Of a stretch of 64,000 nt of DNA, positions 23,486 through 35,000 are shown in pieces; position 1 is the first letter of the stretch, and every line of letters starts with the position of its first letter. Both the position numbers and the translations under genes were made by a program. The notes under the pieces are model-generated. The model was given only the letters and a program-made list of their open reading frames with translations. It was not told the DNA's origin and made no database searches. The stretch covers positions 364,720,831-364,784,830 of the forward strand of contig CM041778.1 in NCBI GenBank assembly GCA_023374045.1, in the 5' to 3' direction. The stretch is from Limonium bicolor (lineage: Eukaryota; Streptophyta; Magnoliopsida; Caryophyllales; Plumbaginaceae).

Positions 23486-26400
23486 GAAGTATCACTCTGA
23501 TGACTGGAAATACCGAGCTTAGGAAGTACCGAGTTAGGAGTTTAAGAGTTGGGTTAAGGGTTGAGTGATAGCGTGAGAGATACGCTAGTTAGGCATTCCC
23601 CGTGTGAACGGGATACCTACAACATCCATACCCGCCCTCCCCAACCCCCGTTTTATAACTCGGGAAAGAACGCCCGAGAGACGAAAAGTCCTCTCATACT
23701 CGGGAAACCCGATCTGGCTGCAGTAAAGTATTACCACAAAAACAAGAACCAGTCATACGGTAGATTTCAAGAACTAGAAATCCCAGAGACGGTTCCCATT
23801 TTAAACAACATTAACCGCACTTGATAGCGGAGAAATGAAGAGCCCCATCTACAGGGGGATGAAATTTCCGGCGACCTGGGTCGACATGCCTAGCAGTCGA
23901 GGAAACCCCGCCAACAAAGAAGAAAGCACTAACTGTGCAAAGAAGCAGAAAATGGAGAAGCAACAAACCCGAGACACATGTCTACGGGACTGCAATTGCT
24001 AAATAATACCGACAATGGTATAGTAACCGACTAAGGAACTAGTCAAGGTTGGATGATTCCAACCCTACAACGCCAAAGAGGCTGTAATACCCGATTATCA
24101 CAGTTTAGACAACTGTGGGAGTGTTAGTGAAACATACTTCAATAGGGCTACGAAGTAGTACCTGAACAAGAAAACCAAGTCTCAGTAACCACGGCAAATA
24201 CGTGGGGAGGAACATTAAGGAAGAACACAGAGTTAAGTGAATGGAGAGTTACCCTAGTTAACGACTACCATGTCAAGACCAATGAGAGTCGCTCGAATGT
24301 TCTATTATCAAAACTGTAAGGTCAAAGGAGGAGCCAACAACGCTACCGAACACGGTAATGATAAAAGTAGTACCGAAACCAGTATGTGTTGAACCAACAA
24401 CTAGCCAGCATGGCGCACTTGCCATGGCAAGTGCAGCTATAGCGAAGCTATTCGGGAAAATTTTAATGACTATGAAGTACTTAGTGGAGTACCGTATTGG
24501 TGAACGAAGTAGTTATAGAATCACGAATCCAAGAAGTTGGAGAGTGAAACCTGGAAGGGCTTAGTGGCCTAACCATTGTATGTGAAGATATACCAGTCAG
24601 CGGGAAGCTAGACTTGGTCAAAACATGAAGACATCTTAAATACCGGGAAGAATTTTCTATTAAACCCAGTTTTTCTTCTAAACCCAGATTTATTTCAAAC
24701 CGTTTTCACACCCAAATTTTCTTCCAACTCATATTCATTTCAAACCTTCTTTTAAGCCCAAATTTCTCTCAAACTTCATATTTTCTTTAAAACCAAACCA
24801 TAAGACCTACACCGGCCCCAGCGCCACACAGTAGGTAAGTTGTACCCACTTGCTCTCGAGCAACCTTAGAACAATCCTACAACCCGAGGGTATTAACCTG
24901 AGGGAAGGAATCCAGTTCATACTAAATACAGAAAATGGATAAATTTCCTTTGATTAAGTTCCGGAAGCACCAAACGTGCATTGTCATAAGACGTTATAAG
25001 AGGAGTTGACAATAGAATACTTCACATAGGCGTGTGACGGACACTACCAGTGTACAAAAATGAAATGTGGGACGACCGCACTCCGATAGGAGCTTGCGGG
25101 CCTGACAGACCTACTTATAGGTTAGTCGGGCAAGTAGCAATGTATCAGTAGGGTACCCCACATATGTATACGAGTAGAGTCAGGAACACGGGAAGTAGTC
25201 GACTCCATACTACGGTCAGCAGTAAAAGTTAAACAAGAGCAACGAATTGCCAAGAATGGTTGAAGTGAAGGAACCCAGTTAAGTCAATGAGACTAAAAGA
25301 ATTGGTGAATCCATTTCAAGGAAATGTTTATGAGTCAAGAAGCGTGGAGCGCACTGACTAGTAAGTAAAGACATCTCATATGTCTCAAGAATCCCGAGGA
25401 ATAAAACGTGATAGCTGGAACAAATACCCAGTCTATACATAGTAAGGCCAATGCCTAATATGGACACGTTAATGTGCAACGAATGGGATGAAACTCCCGG
25501 AATGATCACCTAGACTACCAGGGAATATCGATCTTCACAAAAGAGGATAGTAAACCCAGTAAAGAATGCAAAGCGATGTAGTTAACTAAACGTATATAAG
25601 CCAGATGTAATGGCATAACCTAGTAACACCCAGGAGCTGTCCTGAAGGGTGTTTGGGTCAACAATTGTTGAACGAAATGTCGTGATAGAAACACAAGAGT
25701 TGAAGCTAATACTCGGTTTAAACATAAGTCGTTAGGAGGTAAACAGACATTCTTAAGGGGCATCCCATATAAGGAAGCGTGATGCAACGACCTTGTCAGG
25801 GAGTCCAATACAACCTCCAAACCATGTGATGGTGTACGGAGAAGTAAAATTTGTGTGAATAGCCTATAATGAGCAAATCTTGAGGCAATGAGGCTTATAA
25901 GCCACAGACCAAATGTGTTATGCAAATTTAATTGATGACAAAAGTTTATGTTGTACAAGTGAATAGAGCGGAGAACGAACCACTGCTTTAAGAGTGGGGA
26001 TACCCCTCGATATGGTGAAACCGCAGGAGCGGTAGTTATGTGAACCAAGTTCGAGAAATATGTTAAGGATTGACCATATTGTTATTACCCAAGAATGATT
26101 TGAGTAAGAATAATATGAATAGAAGTGTTTGTACCAATTGTGGAGAGTAGTAAGTTTAATAACAACCACCATTGGTGTGTGATGCTAAGTGTAGAGTGAA
26201 CAACGCTCAAGGAGCATAGAGACTCGGAGAATAGCGTATTCAGTAGTCATCCAAATGAATGAAGAACCATAATACAACTGATGAAAGTACATGTGCAGAA
26301 GCTAATATGGAAGTGGATGCCATGTAAGTTAGTATTGTACAAGAAGTAAGAACACGGTGCGCAGCAAGCGACCAATACATGTGAATAAATCACACAATAA

Positions 26401-27321
26401 TATGGAGTTGATTAATATAAATGGTAGACAGACCGAGCGACAAGGAAACGATGTTCATTCCTATTGCAATCGCATAAGAGATTTACTGCCAAGGGTTTAC
26501 GCCTCTGCACTCTGTATGACTGAGTGTTTTGGTATTGCACTTGCGCAGTAATGATCGAGTGGGATAGCTAGGAATTTGTGGAAATGTTAATTGAGGTAGA
26601 AGTAGAAAGATACTTATAACGCTATAAGGACCGAGGCGTAGGAAATGCAAGGTCGTACAAATGAAAGAATACTTGTACAGAACCAAGTGGGGAGGCATGA
26701 TTAGGAATAAGGGACTACAGTAACACGGAATACCAAATACCGGTATGCAATATACCTCAAGTGTTGGAGATAACCGAGAGAGCTACACATTAGGTAGTAG
26801 CTCAACCTCAACCGATAGTAAGTCGGAAGAAATCAAGTTAATCATTGTGAAATATATAGCAGTATACAAAGTAACTATCATAGAAGTGGATAGAAAGTTT
26901 GTAACTCACCGAATTCGCTCACGATAAGAGATACCACGCGTCGGTTGAGAACCCATTCTTCACAAGATGAAGGTGAGAAATGGAAAATGTACAATACGTA
27001 TGAAAAATGAATGGGGCAAACTAACCTCCAAGGTTATCAGAGTCGCGCAGCAGAAGCTAGTAGACCCGTGATTCAAATGTTGAATGTGCATAGTGAATAT
27101 GAGTAAATGGCTAATTATTAACGCCTAGAAGCCTCACAGGCTAGAACCAAAACCGATTATGAGTTAAATAAACTCCAATGAGAACAATTGGTTTAGGGAC
27201 TAAACCGCCAATAAGGTTAAGTCCTCTGACTGGAACGCATTGTAAAATAAACCGCGTGGAAGTTAAAACACTTCACGACCGCAGAACATTTTAAACCAAT
27301 GTTAAGTAATAACATATGGTA

Positions 27322-27357
27322 GATTACGCGGGCGTAATCCCTTTTAAGGGGGGTAGA
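27322..27357 (+). other. Internal hairpin plus polypurine-like tract, element C
   Basis: GATTACG-CGGG-CGTAATC (27322-27339) is followed at once by CCTTTTAAGGGGGGTAGAG. The tract repeats the TTTTAAGGGGGGTAGA found next to the 3' LTR at 28889-28904, 1.55 kb further on. It may be a second plus-strand primer or the relic of an older 3' end. Confidence 0.6.
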
Positions 27358-27646
27358 GCGCAAAAACGCTTAGTGAATGTTTACGTACAAGTGTACGTGA
27401 ACAATGTTGTGCATTGCACAAATAATTTGTTACGATGTGCTGTATATCACAAAATACTTTGTTCTGATGATTGGTGTGTATGGTACATGAACATACATAG
27501 TCATTCATGGTTTAATTGTAGTAATTGCGCACTAAAGATGCGAATACCATTGTTATAAGTGGTGTGTGAATACAAGTGTATGGGAGTAGAGAAACTCCCG
27601 GGGAACTAAAACCCCGATAGTATATGTTTATTTGAGCCAAACATAA

Positions 27647-27797
27647 TGATATGCAGTGTGATTTTGATAAAAATATGCATACATATATATAGTGATGTGC
27701 ATTGTAATTTTGATAAAAGAATATACATATATATATATATATAGTATTATGTATTGTGATGGTGATAAAGAAATATATATACATATATATAGTATTG
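27647..27797 (+). repeat. Tandem repeat with TA microsatellites, about 50 bp x 3
   Basis: Units of the form TGATATGCAGTGTGATTTTGAT...AAATAT...CATATATATAG repeat three times with variable TA length. No coding content. Confidence 0.7.
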
Positions 27798-28700
27798 TGA
27801 TGTATGAATCGGTAGGAAACCGATGAAGAACTTAGTGAGAATAGGATTCCCTAGGTGAGTTGACTAAAGGGAAATTAAGGATAATTGATGGACAGAGTTC
27901 CATCCTTTGGAGACGTATTGTTTTGTGATTATGACTAGAATGTTTTAAGGAAATAGGAAATGGAAGTAATCGGACTGTTTGATGGTGTGATTCTGACTAG
28001 AAAGATTAAAAAGATAGAAAATGGTTAATGTTGAATTAGTTGTTGGTTGAAATTGAAGTGGGAGGTGGAACTTGGTTTGCATGCGATCAAGGGAAGCCGA
28101 ACACAAATTGGGGTAGAAGGATAGTTCAACTCTGATGCTGATCACATTAGGGTTGGATGACTCTTGAAGCTCCCTGCAAGTGGTCACAAATAATCACGTT
28201 AAGAACAAGATGCAGTTAGCACAAATTGGACTTGGAGTTGTATTGCGATTTCAAAAAGAATTTTAAATTGGTGTTTTCAAACTTTCAATTGGTACTTTCA
28301 AGACTTCAATAAATATTTCCAAAAATTCTTAAATGGTCTTTTCAAAGGAAGGATTTCTTTTACTTGACCTTATAGAGGATTTTCAATTAGTATCCTTCCA
28401 ATAAAGGATTCGTTCTACTTAACCCCATAAAGAATATTTTCGTATTACTTGCTCACGAGCTGAGGACGTATGAGCCTTTGTCTTCGGACCGGTGACATGA
28501 GAAGTATATTTTAAAAATGTATGTGATTGTTTTGATCTCCCAAAGGAACGGGGACCAGAAGGTGTCCATCGCGACCGGGTTCTGCGGGATCACAGTGTAT
28601 ATGTACTCGACATGGGACTCAAGCCCATGAAGAGATGGAAAAGGTATTCCTGATTGTTATACATGCTAAGACATGTGTGATATGTGTGGTAGATGTTATC

Positions 28701-28780
28701 CAGGCCTATGAGCCTGAAAGTGATATGTTATCCAGACCTATGAGTCTGAAGGTTGATGTGTTATCCAGACCTTGGGTCTG
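28701..28780 (+). repeat. Three tandem hairpin units near the 3' end of the C interior
   Basis: Units TTATCCAGGCCTATGAGCCTG, then the same with AGAC/GTCT, then AGACC/GGTCT, at a period of about 32 nt. Stems are CAGGC/GCCTG (28701-28716), CAGAC/GTCTG (28733-28748) and CAGACC/GGTCTG (28766-28780). The G-C to A-T change is compensated in the second and third units. Confidence 0.72.
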
Positions 28781-28868
28781 AAGGTTTATGTTAAGTGTAA
28801 TTAATATGTGAGATTCGTGTTGTAAAAGTAAACCCGGTATTCTAATTAAAAGATGCATGGGAAGTTAT

Positions 28869-28904
28869 GAACTTTGAGGACAAAGTTCTTTTAAGGGGGG
28901 TAGA
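28869..28904 (+). other. Hairpin and polypurine tract of element C
   Basis: GAACTTTG-AGGA-CAAAGTTC (28869-28888) is followed directly by the tract TTTTAAGGGGGGTAGA, one base before the 3' LTR. The purine tract primes plus-strand DNA synthesis. The AGGA-loop hairpin recurs with other stems in A and H. Confidence 0.82.
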
Positions 28905-31081
28905 TTGAAATACCCCAAACCTTAGTGTGTTAATTAATTGTGTAATTATGATTTTCTAAGGCTAATTAATTGCTTTAGATCATTGGTGAAGAAATAAAAA
29001 CCAAAAAGAAAAAGAAAATGCGTAAAAGTCACAAAACGTGAAAATGCGTATTTAATTATTTTAGGAGGTATATAACCTTCACTAGGGTTATAAATATATT
29101 TTTATACCCTAATTACACACTAAGAGCATGTGGGAAAAATTCCAGAAGAAAACGGATCCAAATAATGCGTTAAAACGCTAACGGAGACTTAAAGCGTGTT
29201 TTTCGAGAAAACCCGAAAACGCAACTTTAGATAGTCAAACGACCCCGTAAAAATTATAGTTCATTAAATAACTATAATTAAGAATTAACGGAAGCTTAAT
29301 AACCATTAAAATTAAAGAAACAAGAAAATTCCGAAAAACGGGCCCAGTTAGTGAATAGTGCTAAAACCGGGTAAATTAACGAGCGTTTTCTGTAAAAGAC
29401 GAAAAAACACTCCAGCTCATATGAATAAGTGGGACCGGTTTTAAAATAAAAATCAGCTCACTCACACTCACCTAGCTAGTAAAGAAAAGAAAGAAAAGAA
29501 AAGAAAGGTATAAGGTGAAAAAGTGAAAAAGGTACATATTACCTTTTCTCTTCTCTCTCCTCTCATTTCTTTCCCCCACTCACGTAGCCTCTCTCCTTCT
29601 CCCCACTGATTTCCCTCTTCTTCTTCCTCTGGCTGGAACGATTCCAAGCCATCTCCAATGGCTACCCTCTCTTCTCTTGCTCACTCAAGCTCCATTTAAG
29701 CTCTAAATTAAAAACAAATTACATATTTGAACTCCTCTCATCATCCTCTATCTTCCTCTCTTTTCAAATTTTCAAAAGGATGGACTTAATCTCCATGGTT
29801 TTTCCCCATATAAAGAGAAAAGGGCACCATCTTGTAGCTTGGAGTCTTCTTTTTCAAACAAGGTAAAAAGTTTCAAGAGAAAAACTCATTTTCCCCATTT
29901 TCATGCCTTGGCCTATTTTGCCTCTTTTGATACCTTGTTCTTCTCCTTGTTTGAGCTTTGTTTCAACCTTCCCATGGTGGTGGAACCCCCTTCTTGATTC
30001 AAGGATGAAAACCTCTCTTAAACACTCCAAAAGGTAAACCCTAATTATGGTGTTTCAAGCCTTTCAATTGAATTAGTGTATTCCAAGGTTTAGAATTTTA
30101 ATTATGTTAAATTTTGGTGTTTCTTGGGTGTTGGGATGGAGTTTGGCAACTCCATTCCCATTTGACCGAATTTGAGAAGAGGAAGAGCAAGAGGATAATT
30201 ATAAGAGGAACGTGTGAAATTAAGGTAAGGAATCAACCTTGAAGCTTGTTTTAATTGTTTTAGAGTTTGGGATGGGTAAACAAATTAATGAACCCAAATT
30301 ATGGATTGTAATCCATGTTGGAATTGTGTTTAGTTGATTTTAGAGAGAATTGTGAAATTAAATGTGATTTTAAGGGCCTAAGAGCTAAACATTTGAGTTA
30401 ATGCACTATGTGGTGATTGATGGAGCTTTGGTGAATTGTGTGTGCTGTTAGAACACATTAAGGGTTTGGTTAGTTGGTTTATAAATGTTTTTGGGATTAG
30501 GTGATGAAGATGATGAATTTGGGTAAGTTAGGTTTGTAATGAAGTTATGGCGAAATTTCGGTAGAAATATAGTGGTTTAGATGGTGATGTGAGCTGGAAG
30601 AGTTTAAGTGTTAACTAGGTGTTGTTGGGAATTGATTTTGGATAGTAAATCACCATTGGAATACGTATTTAAGGAGGGAGGATTGATGCAAAAATCTGTA
30701 GCATGAAAGTTGTTTAAGTGCCTAGGAGTTTTAGAAGACAATGAGGATTTAAGGTTTTAAAATTGAGGCATGAACCTTGGTATGAGAGGTGCGTTGTCTT
30801 GGAGGATTTGGAATGGTCAAATAGAGTGAGAACAATAATGCAAGTGCCAAGAGGTAAAAATCTATAGCACAAGTGTGCAAAATGTAACAGTGGGAATGGA
30901 GAATTTGTAGAAAATGAGCAAGGATTTGAGTAGGGGTTTGACCAATGGTTTGAAGAGGTTTAGAGCATGTTTTAGGGTTTTTAAACATGTAGGTAACATG
31001 TGGAAAGTTTAGGGAATGATTGGAGGTGAATTAGGGGTTGAAAACTAGTCAAAAACTGTCAATTTTAACACCTAGAGACAT

Positions 31082-31261
31082 GGTCCGGGTTGGTAAACAA
31101 GTACACAAACCTGGACCACCTCAAAAACATCCCAGAAACCTATTTTTACATGTGGTCCGGGTTTGTTTTCAAGTACACAAACCCGGACCAAGTCAAAAAC
31201 TACACAGAAAGTAAAATCTGGGATTGGTCCGGGTTTGTAACCCCGGACACAAACCCGGACC
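31082..31261. repeat. Inverted-word array in LTR C, 3' copy
   Basis: Same three GGTCCGGGTTTGT/ACAAACCCGGACC units as at 21422-21601, nearly base for base. Confidence 0.88.
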
Positions 31262-32045
31262 AGTTCAAAAATGCAACAGAATGTGTTTCTAAGTGTTGTT
31301 ATGATGGGGAAGTGAATGGTAATGGTTTTAGATGATGATTAAGCCTTGTTTGGTGAATTTTAAAGGCCATTTGAAGTATAAACAAGTGTGAGAGTGAATG
31401 TGTAAGTTGTGAACTTAAGATCACATAATAAGTTAAGGATAACGGGACAACGGGGTTAAGTACGGGAGTAATAGAAGTTTACATACCGTAAGATTTTGTT
31501 GTTAATTAAACATTTGAAATACTACCAGTTGTTCGAAAACTACCCGGGGAGCGTGAGATGACGCGTTGGAGTGAACCCTCGGGGACACGGTAGAGTAACC
31601 CATGGTGTAAGGTATGGTTTTCTTGCAACCTGTGTCCTACCGGGTTACACCGGCTTGTATGCCAACTTGTTTTTCTGTGTGTTTGCCACCTTGCAAGATA
31701 AAGCATGAAATGAGTTTACAATAATTCATTAATGTGGCATAAATAATTCCGATACCATTTAACCTCAATTATGTGTTAAACCGTAGCTAACCGACTCTAG
31801 GATCACATAAGAGATCGGTATTCGGATTAAACATCCCAACCTAGGGGAACGTTCTAACTACGGCTATCCGTGTGTTAGTTGTATATTGTGGTTGTGTGTG
31901 TGGTGTGTTGCCCTTGTTGGCATGTTGTTATTTAACAAATGGCGTTATCTATGCTGTCGAATGGGATGTTACCTCCCTTATGTGTCTAACCAAGTTAGTA
32001 ACACCATATGATGTATGGATGTGATAGGTTCCATAATGGGGCTCT

Positions 32046-32048
<3 letters not shown>

Positions 32049-32089
<41 letters not shown>
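32049..32089. repeat. (TA)n microsatellite within the 87-bp insert of the 3' LTR of C
   Basis: About 20 TA units between GGGGCTCTTAAC and TTGGGGGGTGAGG. Absent from the 5' LTR. Confidence 0.9.
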
Positions 32090-32091
<2 letters not shown>

Positions 32092-35000
32092 GGGGTGAGG
32101 AATCCGGTCGTTCCAATCGCGCACGTTGTTTGGGAGTTGATGTCTATAATTGAATTAACTCCCACTCTGTTATGTTATGGTTGTTTTTCCTTCTTGGATT
32201 ACAATCACCCACAAGCTTAACCAAAGCTTACCTACCTTGATTATTATTCGGGGCTAGGGGGATATGTGTAAGGTGTGATCGGGACTATATTAAGACCGAC
32301 GCATCTAAGTAAAGTTATTGTGTATGGGGTGATCGGGCCTATATTAAGACCGACACATCTAAGTAAAGTAAATATGTACGGTGTGCGGACCTATATTTAA
32401 TCCGACACGCTTTAAGTAAAGTGTTCGTTCTCTAAGAAGAACGGTGATGTGTTGTGTACATATTGTGACAGGATGTGTGTGGTGATGTTGTGTACGTTGA
32501 TAACCGAAATCAACCCCATATTAATATGAGAAGTAACTAATTGTAACCCGATCAAATGGGTAGGTGTTGTCTAACAAGAACTTAGTTCTACTAAGGTAAA
32601 AACCCTCAAGGGTCAAGGAACACAGTAATTGGTCTACAAGCGTTGGTGTGTTAACCTTCTGGTTGTATTCTATTGGTTGGTTGTGTGTGCTCATAAGTAT
32701 GTTATGTGTTTATAGTTTCCTTGCATGCTTAAAATAAAATAACCTGCATGCTCACTCGACAATTAGTTGTGTGTGGCCCGGTAGCATGCGGGTTGCACGA
32801 TTACCATACCAGCAAAGGTGCTGACCCCCTTTGGGGGCCCCCATTACTTTACAGGTACAATGGAGATGGCAGCCGTTCGAGAGTATGACGGGGTAGCTGT
32901 ATAAACATGGATAGTATTTAGTTGTTTATGTAGTTGTAAGAGATGTAAGACCGAAGTTTGATAATCGGTAGGTGAAGGTATAGACTCGGTACAGTTGTAA
33001 TGTAAATGTATGTATTTCGGTTTAGAAACGGTTGGTAATGTAAGGTGTAATGCTCGGTAATCTTGTCCATCAGACCGGTACATTGTGTAAGTAATAGCCT
33101 TGTTAGCCATGTGGGTGGCTAACAGCGTGTAACACCGCCCCTTTTGATTAATGTTTATGATGTGATTTCCACTGCGATTAATGGTTAAGTGTATAGTTTG
33201 TAGTTGGGGTGTTACAAATGTCGTGTCCCGTACCTAAGTATTTTACTTAGGTAATTACATACATAATTATAATACTAAGTGGGTTACATTAAATAACATC
33301 AATCACATCACATTGATTGTATATGTATATTGTATAAGTCGATCTATAGTCGACGTAGTATTAGTCCCGTAGGACATTCGTGCATACTTAAATAATGCGG
33401 GAAAGGAAGCAGTAAATCAACACATTACCTTTACACATACATACATATATACACTCACACATACATCACACACGTTGCACAGCAAACATATCTGAGCCCG
33501 AGGAAGTCCTCATGACATCTCAGATCAAACCCCTTTACATACCGTTCACCATAGACCAAGGATGCGCAAAACCCTAGCTCATCGGCGCCTCCGTCTGACA
33601 TACGATCTAAATATCAAACATACTATAAGTCAATCCGCATGACTTACTTAGACTCGGTAAATCCGAATAGCTCAAGTAATCCTGACATTACATCCCCGGA
33701 TTTCAACAATTATTTGTTAAAGTATCGTGATACGAAACTCGTTATTCGTAGTACGTATTAATATTCGGCCTTAATAGAAAGGGTCGGTTCTTGTAAAACG
33801 TTTTAGTTAGCGTTTCCGAACGTTGGGATTTATCCCATTATATCCCATAATATTTACGAGTATACGAATATACATTCACGTTTATACTTAGGTATTAAAT
33901 TCAACCGATTAGTTGCATATATACATGCAACGTTAATTCGTGTAATATATTATGCTCGTATAATAATGTTTACGACTCATTATATGCATTAACATTGTTC
34001 TTATTTGAACTTAGGCATATAATATAGAGTTGCATGAATACATGCACTAGTGTTATATGGTATTATTATTTAACCATTTATAATGTATTACAATATACAA
34101 GACTTGTAACAAGTTTCATTTAATTCAAACTAAATAACTTGTACTTTACAAACTTATTAATGGAATAACATTTACTCTTTTATATTATATAGTTTCCAAC
34201 TGTATTATATACTCATTATTTATATTTCTCCACATATGCTTGCGCATTTATATATATATACCTATACATTTATATTTCATGAATCATACTCTTATATTAT
34301 ATGTTACATTCTTATCATCTTAGTGTAAGATGATTATTTTCATTTGTTGCATTATATTATGCAATTTAAATTAAGAACTTTATCTTAATATTTTGTAACA
34401 TTTCATGACATATATTTATAATTGCTAAGGTTTATTTTAATATTAACCTCAGTTTATAAATTCCATTTTCTCATTAATTGTCACATTATTTTATGTGAAT
34501 GTTATTAATGATAATTGTTTCATTTAATCACATTAATACTATATAATATCTATAGTATTTATATCATTGTAAACCATATTTTAAAATTCAATTTCAAACC
34601 TTATTATTTCCGCTACAGCACATTACCTTCATTAATTATGTTTTGACCACATAATTTACACAATGTTACATTAATATCATTATACCATATAATATGATAT
34701 TTTTATATTTCATTTAACATTATAATATATAGTTTTAGAAACTATATTCATTTGCTGAAAAGATTATGTATCAAAATTCTGATTTTTATCAACTCCCCAA
34801 ATATTTCCATTATTACAATTTTGCCACATATTTAATTTAATGTTATACATATCATATGTTATAAAATTTAAACCTTATAATAAATATAACCTATGGTTAT
34901 ATTATAAAATGTCATATTGCTGAATTGGCACATATGTTATAACTTTATTTTCCTTCATATTATATGCTTTTCATTTATTATAATTACACCACACATATTA

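Larger units (their letters stand above)
23486..28868 (+). other. Non-coding interior of element C
   Basis: No gag or pol motif in any frame. A small frame starting at 23887 (MPSSRGNPANKEES...) could be a gag start remnant but ends after about 38 codons. Contents worth noting: perfect 20-bp palindrome GCACTTGCCATGGCAAGTGC at 24414-24433; pyrimidine-rich degenerate repeats (24650-24800) built on TTTC(T/A)AACCCA words; an internal hairpin plus purine tract (27322-27357); TA-rich tandem units (27647-27797); a repeated TTTTCAA(A)CTTTCAATT motif (28250-28350); hairpin CATGGG...CCCATG (28610-28628); three hairpin repeats (28701-28780). Parts are colinear with the interior of B. Confidence 0.65.
19262..33216 (+). 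mobile_element. Element C: LARD-type LTR retrotransposon with non-coding interior
   Basis: Plus-strand element of about 14 kb: 5' LTR 19262-23468, Met-tRNA primer site, 5.4-kb interior without gag or pol, hairpin plus polypurine tract, 3' LTR 28906-33216. By eye the two LTRs differ at roughly 4% of sites plus an 87-bp indel, so the insertion is not recent. Both LTRs carry the same GGTCCGGGTTTGT inverted-word array. It must depend on proteins from another element to move. The interior is shared with B, which shows that it was mobilised as a unit. Confidence 0.85.
28906..33216 (+). repeat. 3' LTR of element C (4311 bp)
   Basis: Starts TGAAATACCCCAAACC and ends GGGGTGTTACA. Matches 19270-23468 throughout, with scattered substitutions and an 87-bp insertion (about 32018-32105) that contains a (TA)n tract. 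Carries the second copies of the inverted-word array (31082-31261) and of the 54-bp tandem repeat (32268-32424). Confidence 0.88.

Noticed and set aside
25620..26172. Two overlapping minus-strand frames (142 and 84 codons) in the interior of C
   Set aside because: Antisense to the element, no recognisable domain, no counterpart found in B.
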